Source of the DNA: Cladopsammia gracilis
Taxonomy: Eukaryota > Cnidaria > Anthozoa > Scleractinia > Dendrophylliidae
Reading direction: 5' to 3'
NCBI GenBank assembly: GCA_022457155.1
Contig: JAJGOT010000166.1
Span: 1,202,501 to 1,266,500 of the forward strand
DNA: 64,000 bases
The notes beneath the pieces were generated by a model. It searched no databases and was not told the origin of the DNA. It saw only the letters and a program-made list of their open reading frames with translations. This document shows, piece after piece, positions 12,386 through 24,300 of the stretch. A program made the position numbers and the translations under genes. Each line of letters opens with the position of its first letter. Positions within the stretch are counted from its first letter, which is position 1.

Positions 12386-15300
12386 ATGATAGCTTATAAG
12401 AAGGTAAGAGCATATTTTCTTTAACCGCTGAAGCAATAACGCTACTCGTTTTAATAACCTCTTATACCGCTCTTGAATCATTGCTTTGAATCAATATTTC
12501 ACGGTTTTAATTCACCCCGCATTTGATATTCTACAGCAAAGGCGTAAAGTTGACCCGGTCAAGCAGATTCTAGCTCGACTCGAGGAGAAGCAAAGCAAGG
12601 TAAGATCGATCCTATAATAACGTACTTTAGATATTGTTTTCTTTCTATAATCGTAATCCCGTCGCGTTTTATTCTGTTGTTCTGTTGCGCTTTGAATTGA
12701 ATTTACGCAGTTGTAGTTCGGCGCCCGACATGAGCTTAAAAGGCTTAAATAATTTCCTTGTGCGAAGAAAAAATAAGCTTAGGTCGGTTTAATCTACAAA
12801 CCAAATATTAAAAATCTGTTAATAATATTGCTGCTGGGTTACTCTTATTGAAAAATTATTATAGAACTGCCTACAGTAATGCAAACGTCGAAGGGAAATA
12901 AATTGATTAATCAGTATGGATGTCGTGTCCATGGAAACCTAATCTTTCAAAGCCATTTTGCATAAAATTTGTGATATTTGCATATCTTGTCATGCATTTA
13001 AAGGTATGAGTCGTGAAAGAAAGTAAATTCTCTGTTGAATATATTATTAAGGATGTTTTCTGCTACAATCGGAGTCAAAATTACTTGAGACAATAGAGAG
13101 CTTAAGCAACCACAACGGTGATGGCAGCGAGAACGGCACAAAACAATAGGTTTAATGAGCGAAAACACGTGTTGCACGTGCGTTTTACATTTTGGTACAT
13201 TTCTTTGCCGTTCCCTGCAAAATAACAACGTCAAATGATCAAATTATAGGTTTTGTGGAGAACGTGAACACGCGACGGTTAATTTTCCTTTCTCCTTTTG
13301 AACTGGTAAGCCATTCCTTCAAATTTAGCTCCTGGACAATCCTGGCACATTAGACAAACTTAACAAATTGGAACAACTGCAAAGTAGTTTAAAAAAGCAC
13401 GAATCCTTTTTTCAAGTGACGTTTTCCATGACGTTGCCGTCGTCGTTGCTTAAGCTCTCTACTATCTGAAAAGGACTTTTTCTCCGTTTTTCTGAACTCA
13501 TACAATAACTTTCTCTGCCAAACGCATCTCCATCCGCCCACCCCTTATCCCCTAGGTACTTGGTGTATCCCTGATCATAAGGTATGGTACTTCATGTATG
13601 CCTTATTGTAATGTATTTAGATATATTGCAGTGTAATTTAGGGTCGGATTACAGTATCTAGGGTTGAAGCACTGATTTTAGTATTTAGGGTTAAACACTG
13701 ATTCCAGTATTTCCATTGTATCGAAAGGGTTAGTTCTTATATATGGTCTGGGCTGGCAGCATATTATTTTATATCCCTTAAAAATTACAATTATTTCCGG
13801 CAGCTAGTCCTCAGTGGTACAGTGAATAGTGTGCATGGAGTAGATCATATGGCCCAGATTCGATTCCCCATTCTGCTGTTTTTATCTTCTTTTTCTACTG
13901 AAATAAAAACTAAGTGTTTAAATACAAAATAATAAGGGATACACCAAGTACATACCCCTTATCCAATGTTATACCGCTGGTCAGGAAGTCTGCGAGCAAC
14001 CACAAATGCAACTTTGGTTGGGGGGAGGGGGTGGGGACATGGGGTGCAATATTTTCCAAAAACACACCCTTGTAAACCAAAGTATCTCAACAGTTTTGTC
14101 GCCAATTGTATGTTCAGTGAGTTTACATAAGAAAATGTTTTCTCTCTGTACGATTTATTTTGCGAGTTTTTTTTTAATTTCTCAAATGAGTTTTTTTATT
14201 TCTAAAAATTATCCATTAGATTTCACAAATGAAATTTTGATTTCCAAAGTTTCTCATTTTGATTTATAATTTTAAAATCTGGGGACAGAAAAAAATGTTG
14301 TTTCATAATAATTGTAATTTGTCTGAATTGTACGACACGAAGTTCAATTACTAATTAATCGCATCAACAAAAAAAATTTGACATGACTGCGCGCCAATTA
14401 CATAAGACATAGGCGCATAGGTGACCAAGCACAATCGATAATTTTGATATTGATACAATTATGTTAAAGGGAACCTCCATTGTCACAAATTGACGTTAAA
14501 TTATTGGAAATAAAGTCGAAATTTAATTTTTTTAAAAAACAGTTGCAAATATAATTTCAGTGTGCAAATAAAATGGATATAAATATCGCCCATTTTCGCT
14601 TTTAAATTTCCCGCGGCGCCATTTTGAATATTTATGACGTGTTACGGTTGCCACTATTGTTAAGAATTGACGTTCTTTTGTGTGCAACAATGGGACAACC
14701 ATAACACGTCATAAATATTCAAAATGGCAGCGCGCTGGAAATTTAAAAGTGAAAATGGGCGATATTCATATCCATTTTTTGTACACTAAAATTATATTTG
14801 CAGCTGCTTTTTTAAAAAATTCTAATTTAGACTTTATTTCCAACAATTTAACGTCAATTTGTTATAACAATGTAGGTTCCCTTTAAAAATCGCACAATCT
14901 GCAGCATTAAAGGTATGGTTTTGTGTCGTTTGCCATACAATCTGCTCTCATGATCTTTAATTTGTGGTTTGTTTTTATTTGATTTCCAGTCAGGTTTATC
15001 ATTGTACTCAAGAGATGACGGGCATGAACCAGGGAAGCAGGATGTCCTGCCGATGGTAAAACCGTTCACTGGTAAGCAACAGGCTCACTTGATTAACTGT
15101 ATTCACGAATAACTTGAAGAATAAAATTAATGGAATAGTCTCTTAAAATCCATTTTTCAGGCACAGTTGTATAATACAGTAATAGCATATATCGTTAAAG
15201 CTGTCATAAGTGACAACCTTGGGATTTTAAAAAAGAGGATGGTATCTAAGGCATGGTTTGGGGGGGGGGGGGGTTACTCCCTATAATGGGCTATATGTAC

Positions 15301-18300
15301 GGGGATGCTCCATCCAAAAAGGGGTACCTTTTCTTGGCTGGAGGTATGTGAAAGGGTAGGGATTTCATGAGTTGAAGTATATGAAAGGGTAGGGATTTCA
15401 CGAAGTATAGGAAAGGGTAGCAAAAACCCAAATTGAAGCATAAAAAAGGTATAGGGAAAGCTGCCATTTAAGTATTATAAAAAGGGCCTTTCAAAATATA
15501 TCAAACAGATGCACGTAAAGGCTATACGGAAAGGGGTACCATTTTCAATGAAAGGTATATGAAAGAGGTACCTTTTCTGTCAAAAACGGTATATGAAGGG
15601 GTAAGAGTTTGGACCTCGGGGCGGAGCATCCCCCTAGGAGCTAGTCGCTTGAGAGAATTGTCGCAAGGAGAGTTTCAGCTATATAAAGCTTTCCATTGGC
15701 TCCAAAATCCCATTTTATGCAACTTTTTATAAGCATTCTGTGTAATCTTATTCAGAATGCGGCCAATCAAATGGAACCTGCACCCAAGTGTTTTTCACCT
15801 TGATTAAGCTGGATGTCTCCTATTTTATTCCTGCTTGGTGATGTGCTGTGCAACATCTCTTGTGGTTTCTTGTTTTGATTAGCCATAGAAATGTGTATTC
15901 TGTTAATCTTTCTTTAATTTTACCCCCAGATACCTCTGCTTGCAGCAAAAAATCTCCCTTTTTCCCAGACATTTCAGCAGCAAGACAGAAAGCTCATAGA
16001 AGGTTAGATAATGACACAAGTACCATCGTGATTAAGTAATAGATAGTGTAGATAGTGACTACATCAGTGTAGTCAGGGGCGGATCTAGGGGGAGGGTGCA
16101 GGGGGTGCGCACCCCCCCCCTCCCGAGATGACCTAGTCTGCGTTGTTCGCTTTTAAAATTTGTTTACGTCACCCTTCAGTTACGTCATTCCTTAGAGGTG
16201 CACCCCCTCCTAAGAAAAATCCTGCATCCGCCCCTGGTAGTGGTGTATCCAATTCATCGACTAGGATTAATAATCAATTGGAAATTCTTGGTAATGTCCA
16301 AACCTCTCAGCTTTCAAAATTGAAGCCCAGGCATACAAATCCATAAACATGGCCTCAAAAATACTCCAAGAATTATGGAGTATTTTGCCATGTGACATAC
16401 TATGAAATGGTGTTTTCGGAGGTTGGCTGCGATTGACAGCCATGTTTGTTTTATAGCAATGTGAAAGCATTAGACGTTTCGTCATATTTTACGCGACAAA
16501 ATGTTCCAGGTTTCTTGTTGTATTTTGTATTTTGTTGAAAATATTGTTATATTTATAATGAAATAAAATTGTTGTTGTTGTTGTTGTTGGCAGCCTTGTC
16601 CAGGAGCATATGTACATTTAACAAATAGATTCCATTTGTCTGTTCAGTTATAAATCACAGATGACGTCAAAATGTGGTATGAACAAAAAAGTGGCACATG
16701 AGCCACAGGCGAGTGTGTCACTCATGTTCTTACCACATTTTGTCATCTTTTGTGATCTATAACTGAACAGACACACGGCAAAATGGAATCTATTTGTTTT
16801 ATACAATGCACAGGAGAGTAATAAGAGTAAAATTACGAACTTGCCTCGTAGCGCTCGACTGTTCGAAGATTTGTTCCAGTTTAGATATTTTTCAAGTCGC
16901 CAAGAACACTTTTTCGTCTTCTTATTTTTCCTTGCTTGTAAACAATCCGTAAGCAGCTCCTACTAAACATTATTCGATGCTTTCACATGCTCAATCCAGA
17001 ATAATCTCACAAACATTTTCAAAACTGTGCGCCATGTTGGACAAAACAAAGCAAACAATTTTTCTATGACATCAGCTGTGCATCTGTACTCTGATAGATC
17101 ATAGACAATGACCAATCACAGAGCGCATAGTATTCAGTTCATTGTATAAATGTACATACATACATAGTTTATTTAAAAGGCAGGTTAAAAAAATTGGCCA
17201 GACCAAAGTCCTGATGTGGACCTGCACTAACTAAAGTGTAAACTTCTGTTCCTGCCCTGCCATTTTGAAGGCAAAGAAGTCCCTAGGGGCAAAGTTGAGG
17301 AAAGAAGTATCAGGGCTCAAAACAAACAAAAATTTTAAGCTTGCCCTCTGTTACTTGCCCAGACAAGTGTTTATATATTGTTACTGGAGATTAGTTCACA
17401 ATTTACTTGTCCCGGACGACCGGACAGGACTTTTTTCGAGCCCTGAGTATCTGATTACACTTGGTGCATAATTTATTGATTGCCTCTGAAAAAAATTGAT
17501 AATGAGTGAATTATCTGAAAATGTGTTGTTTTCTTTGAAGCTCAAATATTCTGAATTCTGTGGCAGGTTAAATGCAGGATTAAAACATTCAATTGACGAA
17601 AGTGATCGCAAGGCAGCACTGTATGCACAAACCAAGGCTGACAGAAGATTAAACCTGACCTTTCCCCCTGTTAACGCACTCCATACAACTGGAAATGTCA
17701 ATCACGGTAGACAGAGTTATGCATTCAGTGGCTGGTCTGATAGCCCTGTAAGTACATGTGTTCAGTAGAATTAAGCCTTTGTTACCAAGAGTGCCACAAA
17801 TCAAAATTCAAGATCCCAAATTTCATTTTGCAATATATTGAATAACAAATGGTACCATGCAAAAGTACTGTTGAAGAGGTTTTATTTGAATGGTCACACC
17901 ATAGGATTTCATCCAAAGACTCAAAAGTTAGAACAAATGGTACCATGCAAAAGTACTGCTGAAGAGGTTTTATTTGAATGGTCGCACCATAGGATTTCAT
18001 CCACAGACACAAAAGTTAGAAGAAATGGTACCATGCAAAAGTACTGCTGAAGAGGTTTTATTTGAATGGTCACACCATAGGATTTCATCAACAGACTCAG
18101 AAGTGAGAACAAATGGTACCATGCAAAAGTACTGCTGAAGAGGTTTCATTTGAATGGTCACACCATAGGATTTCATCAACAGACTCAAAAGTTAGAACAA
18201 ATGGTTCCATGTAAAAGTACCGCTGAAGAGGTTTCATTCGAATGGTCACACCATAGGATTTCATCAACAGACACAAAAGTTGGAACAAATGGTACCATGC

Positions 18301-21300
18301 AAAAGTACTGCTGAAGAGGTTTTATTTGAATGGTCACACCATAGGATTTCATCAACAGACTCAAAAGTTAGAACAAATGGTACCATGCAAAAGTACTGCT
18401 GAAGAGGTTTCATTTGAATGGTCACACCATAGGATTTCGTCCACAGACTCAAAAGTTAGAACAAATGGTACCATGTAAAAGTACTGCTGAAGAGGTTTCA
18501 TTTGAATGGTCACACCATAGGATTTCGTCCACAGACTCAAAAGTTAGAACAAATAGTACCATGTAAAAGTACTGCTGAAGAGGTTTCATTTGAATGGTCA
18601 CACCATAGGATTTTGTCCACAGACTCAAAAGTTAGAACAAATGGTGCCATGCAAAAGTACTGCTGAAGAGGTTTTATTTGAATGGTCACACCATAGGATT
18701 TCATCAACAGACTCAAAAGTGAGAACTACACTACATGTCTCCATAATTGACTCTGGGAGTGAAACATAGATATGAACATCACTGTAGGAAAACTATACGA
18801 AACCTTTCATTTTGTAATCGTTTTATCTAACTGTAACAATATTATTTAATCAAAGCTCATTTCCTATACAAGAAGTATATTTTTACTTGACTGTGAGGAG
18901 GTCAAAGAAAAGAGAGGGGATGGGGGGTAATTAATCGTGGAAGATGATTATTTCAATATTTCCACCAAGGGGAACGATTATTTGAGGGGGACGATTAATC
19001 GAGGGACAGCGATTATTCGAGGAAATATGCCAGTATTCAAACTTTGAGTAGCATACCTACATACATACATACATAATCTTTATTTAAACATGATAACTTT
19101 TAAACTTGATCATCACAAGTTATCTTCAGTTTTGGTTTCTTTTTGCCCGAAAAACAGTTGAATCGTGATACAAAACTAATTCCGATTTTCAGACGGCAAT
19201 ACTGCATTATATTGACGGCGTTGGAAGAAAATATATTCTCCGTATTGGGCTCCGTCGCAAAGCTTGTGGGGTCATATGTTTAAGACTTAAACTAACCTTA
19301 TCAATATCAAAGCATATGTACAAATAATTAATAGCCAGTATTATTGCCAGGTACTCATTACAGTCCTGAAAGTGCATTTGTTTTATACTGTTTGTTTAAT
19401 AGTCAGCAGGAGTGGAAAATCTTCGTAACAGTCATTATACCAGCATGAATCCATTTGGATACAGCAGACGAACCTTAGCATTCCAACCTACATCTCTGAA
19501 TTATGTGGTGGAATGGCCAGAAACATGGCCCCTGAAAATCATGTAAGTGATCCACATGCAATTACTCCTTACTGTATGAGTACATTTTCAAGCAGTTTGG
19601 TGAGAAGAGTTGACAAATTCACCAACTTGCATTGGTGTAGCACTAAATTCTAATGATCAAAGTCCAATTTCCTCTTACAATATCAGTACATAATTTGTCA
19701 AGCAGACAGGTGATGAGAATAAAGAAAATCATCAACTAGGGGATATTGTCTTAATGTACCACCAAATTCTAGTGATCAATGTCTAGTTTCTCCATACAAT
19801 ATCAACACATTGTCAAGCAGACAGGTGATGAGAATGGAGAAAATCATCAACTAGGGGATATTGTCTTGCTATACCACCAAATTCTAGTGATCAACATCTA
19901 ATTTCTCCTTACAATATCCATACATTGTCAAACAGACAGGTGGTGAGAATAAAGAAAATCATCAACTAGGGGATATTGTCTTAATGTACCACCAAATTCT
20001 AGCAATCAACATCTTGTTTCTCCTTTCATTATCAATACATTTCCACTAAAAAAGGGATAGCACCTCCTTCATTTCGCACATTTTGGATGTGAAATGCAAA
20101 GTAAGGCGTCTTTCAGTCATGAAAAATGGTTGACTAGAGAATCCTAGAAATAAAATTTGCTTCAAGAAGTTCATAAAGACTTCTGACATAACTTCAGTAA
20201 TGTTTTCTTCAAATTTTGTCAGTAATAGTTTTAGTAATGATACATGTTGTTTGTCAGTTCTTAATGTTTTAGTGGTTGATTGACAACTGAAGCTTAGAAT
20301 AGCCAGGCCTCTTTTATAACATAATTTCCAGTTTAAGCATTTGCAGAAATTCATATGCAGTGTGTGTCTTCTTTTGTTTTTCAGGAGCATTGGTAAAGGG
20401 ACTGGAAGGCTGCATAAGAGGAAACCTGCAAAACCAAAGTAGGTGCTAAATATTTTGTTAGGTTTTTTGAAATAATCATCACATCATTATTTGAAATAAT
20501 ATGTACTTATTGACTAAGTGGGAGGGCCGGATGGGAAAATATTTGGCTCGAGGTCATGGTGGACGGACCGAGCGCAGCAAGGTCCGTGCGCCATGACCGA
20601 GAGCCAAATATTTTCCCATCCGGCCCGACCTAACTTAGTCAATAAGTATTTTATCATATGACCAATTTGGAGACAAAATTAATTGAAATTTTAGTGCGCG
20701 AGGCCGTCCGCTTTTGTAGTAGGGCCGTACGGCTTTTTCCGGCCCTGCTCGCGCAAATGCGTACGGCCCTCATACGGGACTTTTATCAATGGTTTTGCAA
20801 AGAAAAGGCTCACAGGGCCGTACGGGTCATATGATAATATGTACTTATTGACTAAGTGGGAGGGCCAGATGGGAAAATATTTTCCCATCTGGCCCGACCT
20901 AACTTAGTCAATAAGTATTTTATCGAATGACAAATTTGGAGACAAAATTACTTGAAATTTTAAAGTGCGATGCCGATGCACTTTTGTAGTAGTGCTGTAT
21001 GCTCACGCAAATGTGTACAGCCCTCATACGGGACTTTCATCAATGGTTTTGCAAAGAAAAGGTTCACATAGTCGTACAGGTCATATGATAATAGTTAATA
21101 AAAGGCTTTCATTTATCCCACTTTTTATTCACTGTACTGAAGTACTCATACATCAGCATACTGATTTTCTTTTTGCAGCTGATCTCACAAGTGAACAGTG
21201 AAGTGAGTTCTTTGATTTCCCCTGGTAGTTTAATAGCATAATTTATCACCAGAAAAATGTACATAATAACCTCCTCTCCAGTGGCATTGTGCAGTTCCAG

Positions 21301-22757
21301 AAAATATCCATACTCCCCCACGGAAGGTTTTTTGTTTAGCACCCCCTATCCCCCCAGGAAATTCCAGTTTGACTTCATACTTTGCTTCTAAAATGTTGGC
21401 TTTTAAAACGCCCTTCCCCCTAGGAATTTCCAATGACCTTCCATGGGGTGGGTATGGATTTTTTCTGGAACTACACATTGTACATGTTGGTTTGGTTTAT
21501 TTCAGGCCCCAAGATTACCACAGAGTGCATTTTGAGAACTCTCCAACACCTTGTACATCACCACGTGAACCAAAAAATGGCATTGCAAAACAAACATCAG
21601 CTACAGCCATGGCCGCACCTCCGCAAAACCAGGCCAATCAGGTCTTACAAGAAATACAACCACCTCAGATTAGCTTTTCAACAAACAGGACACTCCAACA
21701 GTCACCTAGCAGTGAAAAGATACAACAAGAAAAACAGAAACAACAGGTTCCTTCAAGAGGTGAAGATGTCAATGAAAATGTTACCAGTAATTTACTTGAG
21801 GCTGGTGATAGGAACAGTACAGAGAATTCAAGATTGTATTCAGACACAAGTTCGTTGTCAGAAAGTGTTTATGTGGGAACATATGAGGACAAGGTGGGTG
21901 AACATTTTTGTTAACTACTGTATTTGCCTTACTGTACCCCCAATAATTTTTGAAAGATTGAAAGAGGAATGCCACCATAGGCTAGAAATGCTCTATATAG
22001 CTTTAGTTTTTTTCCACAGACAAGTTAGAACCAACTATGTACAGCATAATAAACAGTATCACAGGAAAGTACTGCTCAATAGCTTTCATTTGAATGGTCA
22101 CACTTTAGGATTTCATCTAAAGACTCAAAAGTTAGAACCACTTTGTACAGAATAATAAACAGCAACACAGGAAAGTACTGCTCAGTAGCTTTCATTTGAA
22201 TGGTCACACTCAGTCAGGACTTCATCCACAGACTCAAAAGTTAGAACCACCTTGTACAGCATAATAAACAGTACCACAGGAAAGTACTGTTCAGTAGCTT
22301 TCATTTGCGGAATGGTCACACTTTAGGATTTCATCCACAGACTCAAAAGTTAGAACCACCTTGTACGGCATAATAAAAAGTACCACAGGAAAGTACTGCT
22401 CAGTAGCTTTCACTTTGATAATTTATTGATCCATCTGTGGGGAAAGTTAAGTAGACATAGAAAATTCTCAAAGGTTCAAACTGCATGACAATTTTACTTG
22501 TCTCCTTGTTGAATGGACAGACGGGTAAAGTTCCAGATGAGACTGAGAACCATCAAGCCAATGGCACAACTAAACTTTCCAGTGTTTCTCCTTGTTCTCC
22601 CACCTCCAAGAACAGAGAAAATGAACCCAAAGGGGGTGAGGGTGGGGATTTCCAAGAATGCCAGGAAGGAGAGGGTAAGGCAGACTCCCAAAGCCTGATG
22701 GAAATCGTGTCAGAGATAGCTGCAGAGCCTGGGGTGGACTATATGCAGAATATTTGA
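12386..22757 (+). CDS. Unrecognised 411-aa protein, 9 exons
   Basis: No family recognised. Exons: 12386-12403, 12537-12599, 14990-15071, 15930-16002, 17567-17747, 19403-19542, 20385-20438, 21506-21893, 22521-22757. All introns are GT-AG, phases agree at all eight junctions, and the total of 1236 nt divides by three. The first exon encodes only MIAYKK. The N-terminal 30 residues are basic and helical (VDPVKQILARLEEKQSK). A middle region has PFGYSRRTLAFQP (156-168) and a tryptophan-containing block VEWPETWPLKI (175-185), then a basic run near 189-205 (HKRKPAKPK) that could be a nuclear localisation signal. Residues from about 206 are rich in Q, S, T, N and E and look disordered. No signal peptide, membrane segment or enzyme motif is visible. 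Introns are full of repeats, including an 88-bp minisatellite. The smallest exons and the start are the least certain parts. The coherent phases argue strongly that this is a real gene. Confidence 0.75.
13094..13461. mobile_element. MITE with about 40-bp TIRs (TAGAGAGCTTAAGCAAC)
   Basis: TAGAGAGCTTAAGCAACCAC at the left pairs with GTCGTTGCTTAAGCTCTCTA at the right; about 370 bp, in intron 2 of the 411-aa gene. Confidence 0.88.
13556..13951. mobile_element. TIR element bounded by a possible target duplication
   Basis: GTACTTGGTGTATCCCT at the left is an exact inverted copy of AGGGATACACCAAGTAC at the right. CCCCTTATCC occurs a few bases outside each end, consistent with a target-site duplication of about 10 bp. 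In intron 2 of the 411-aa gene. Confidence 0.75.
14464..14886. mobile_element. TTAA-flanked MITE with roughly 200-bp arms
   Basis: TTAAAGGGAACCTCCATTGT begins the left arm and the right arm ends GTAGGTTCCCTTTAA. The arms pair for most of the length (ATTTGACGTTAAATT, AATGGCGCCGCGGG-like, GACGTGTTA). The TTAA at each end suggests piggyBac-type insertion. Confidence 0.85.
15257..15636. mobile_element. Dispersed element ending GGGGCGGAGCATCCCC, copy 1
   Basis: Starts at a G run and GTACGGGGATGCTCC, ends GGGGCGGAGCATCCCCC, so the ends form short inverted repeats. The interior has repeated GTATATGAAAGGGTA-type units. A second copy lies at 59822-60154. Confidence 0.75.
16074..16236. mobile_element. 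hAT-like MITE with CAGGGGCGGAT ends, copy 1
   Basis: Left CAGGGGCGGATCTAGG, right CCTGCATCCGCCCCTG, with GTAGT directly repeated outside both ends. 163 bp. Similar ends occur at 24676-24822. Confidence 0.8.
16621..16798. mobile_element. Inverted-repeat element
   Basis: AAATAGATTCCATTTGTCTG...AGTTATAAATCACA pairs with TGTGATCTATAACTGAACAG...GGAATCTATTT around a short asymmetric centre. Confidence 0.75.
17771..18764 (+). repeat. TTAA-flanked element carrying an 88-bp minisatellite (about 10 units)
   Basis: About ten head-to-tail copies of an 88-bp unit (17847-18725; key blocks GGTACCATGCAAAAGTACTG, GAAGAGGTTTCATTTGAATG, ATAGGATTTCATC, AGACTCAAAAGTTAGAAC). The left border TTAAGCCTTTGTTACCAAGAGTGCC and right border AATTGACTCTGGGAGTGAAA match the borders of the shorter relatives at 31323 and 56433. 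In intron 5 of the 411-aa gene. Minus-strand frames across it are repeat artefacts. Confidence 0.88.
18765..19402. other. Intronic sequence without recognised feature
   Basis: Contains a GA-rich, AATAATCG-repeating patch near 18900-19020 and a short CATACATACATACAT tract at about 19055 next to TAATCTTTATTTAAA, which resembles a reversed retroelement tail like the one at 17152-17180. Nothing else recognised. Confidence 0.4.
19580..20045 (+). repeat. 115-bp tandem repeat, about four units
   Basis: Units contain CAGACAGGTGATGAGAAT, AAATCATCAACTAGGGGATA and CACCAAATTCTAGTGATCAA. The marker AGCAGACAGG recurs at 19701, 19816 and 19931. The first unit is degenerate. Between exons 6 and 7 of the 411-aa gene. 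Confidence 0.9.
20503..21093. mobile_element. Foldback element, two adjacent copies
   Basis: TACTTATTGACTAAGTGGGA...GGGAAAATATTTGGCTC pairs with GAGCCAAATATTTTCCCATC...CTTAGTCAATAAGTA around a GGTC/GACC palindromic centre. It is followed by a tail ending GTACGGGTCATATGATAATA. A second, shorter copy starts at about 20843, and a third, inverted, is at 49385-49735. Confidence 0.85.
21284..21482. mobile_element. MITE with GTGCAGTTCCAGAAAATATCC ends
   Basis: The left end GTGCAGTTCCAGAAAATATC and right end GGATTTTTTCTGGAACTACA are inverted copies; about 200 bp with C-rich subterminal blocks. It lies just upstream of exon 8 of the 411-aa gene. A solo left end occurs at 2077. Confidence 0.82.
22000..22415 (+). 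repeat. 106-109-bp tandem repeat, about four units
   Basis: Units contain CACAGGAAAGTACTGCTCAG, TAGCTTTCATTTGAATGGTC, AGGATTTCATCCACAGACTC and TTAGAACCACCTTGTACAGC. GAAAGT markers fall at 22065, 22171, 22280 and 22389. The core is shared with the 88-bp family at 17847, so the two are sister families. Confidence 0.88.
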
Positions 22758-23045
22758 CGGCTTCAGCTACGCGACCTGAGGAACGCATGTCTGGATTGTA
22801 TCCGCTGGCCAGAAACAAAGCAGGTGCCTTGTACGAGAAGTACATCTTTTACTGATAATATTTAAATTATTTTTATTTTTATTTTTAATGGTTAATTTCC
22901 ACTGATGCATTATTTTTTGGTGCGCATGAACTCAAGTTTTGTTGTAGTCATTTTTACAGTAAAACTTTGTCAAAGGGACTGTGTCCTGGCTGATATAGTA
23001 TAGGTGAAAACAGCAAGGAGAAGAGATTGAGACAGAAGTGAAATT

Positions 23046-23068
23046 AATGATGATGATGATGATGGCGG

Positions 23069-23125
<57 letters not shown>
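23046..23125. repeat. (ATG)n microsatellite
   Basis: About 25 trinucleotides interrupted by one GCGGGG. The poly-Met and poly-Ser frames here are artefacts. Confidence 0.97.
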
Positions 23126-24025
23126 GTCACTATAAAAAGTGTGTTTATTTATTTTTTGCATGCTCAAGTGTGAGTTTGCATGCATATGCAAAAATAAATT
23201 GTGTATCAGTGGAAATCAACCTTATGCCTGGATATCTTTTTCTTTGTATAACAGTGACAATGTTAATGAGGATGACATTTAGCGCAACATATTTAGGTGG
23301 CAACATGCAGCAAGCCGTTACATTAAAAATTGTCAACGCACTATGCTGCATCATAATGAATTTTAACACAATGTTTACGTTAAAGTCATCATTGTGAAAA
23401 AGGGACCTCAAATGGCGTTCCGCCCAGATTCTAAAAATAGAATTGGCGCGCAGCATTATGGGATTGAAATGCGTACAAACATTCAAGAACTATGCAGGTA
23501 GCTACGAAAAAACAGGTGCTACGAAGCACTGTGCTTGGGTACAACTCGACAATTATCCACAACATGTACAGGAATCGCAAAGGCAGCAATTTTGAAATAT
23601 TTGTCCGCATTTCGATCCCACAATGCAATGCTGCCAAATATGATGTCATCTGGGCGGAACGCTATTGTATGTTTTCTTAAAAAATATATATTTGATAAAA
23701 AATATATATATAAAGAAGTAAAAATTAGCAGTGGCTTTTTACGAAAAAATCATTAAGTACAGAAAGAGTGTTTATATCAAAATTTATCTATATGTATTAT
23801 ATCATAAAATATATCTACCTGGCTTAAAATATATAAACTCAACTCAGCTTAATTTTGCTGTTGCAGTAACACGTTGCAGTTTTCTTTGAGCAGTTTTCAT
23901 TTCAATGTTGTAAAAGGCGATGTAGCAGCTCTCGTAAGGTCTCACACCATTGGTTTGATACCCTTCGAGAGAACAATAGAACAAACAACAGAAACAATGG
24001 CTCCTAGCCCTAAAAACAGCTGCTA

Positions 24026-24300
24026 CACTACCGGTTGTAAAACCAAAACCAAAGTAATTACTCCGGCCAATCACAACAGATGCAGACAACCAATGAACCA
24101 ATCAGAGCTCGAAGCAAATACATGTAGCCGGCGCCAAGCGCGGGAAAACGCGTGCGAGCAAGTCACGATTGGTTTTGGTTTTACTTCTGATTGGTCGAGA
24201 AAGTGGCGCGAGATTTTTTAACCAATCACAAAGCGTAGTAATGCAAAACCACAGGAATCGCGAAATTACTTTCGACACTCAATTGTATACCGCTCTAACA
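24026..24300 (+). mobile_element. CCAAT-rich MITE, copy 1 (left end disrupted)
   Basis: Shares AAAACCAAAACCAAAGTAAT, CCGGCGCCAAGCGCGGGAAA, CGTGCGAGCAAGTCACGATT and TTTCGACACTCAATTG with the complete copies at 28245 and 40752. A piece of the AGAGCTGC element (about 23925-24025) has interrupted its left end. Confidence 0.8.

Noticed and set aside
17782..18452. Series of minus-strand frames of about 63 residues with a repeated sequence
   Set aside because: Produced by the 88-bp minisatellite; units shift frame and there is no start or splice context.
17847..18725. Possible CRISPR-like array
   Set aside because: Units are fully repeated head to tail with no unique spacers, in a eukaryotic intron.
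22970..23191. Poly-Ser frame
   Set aside because: Reverse translation of the (ATG)n tract.
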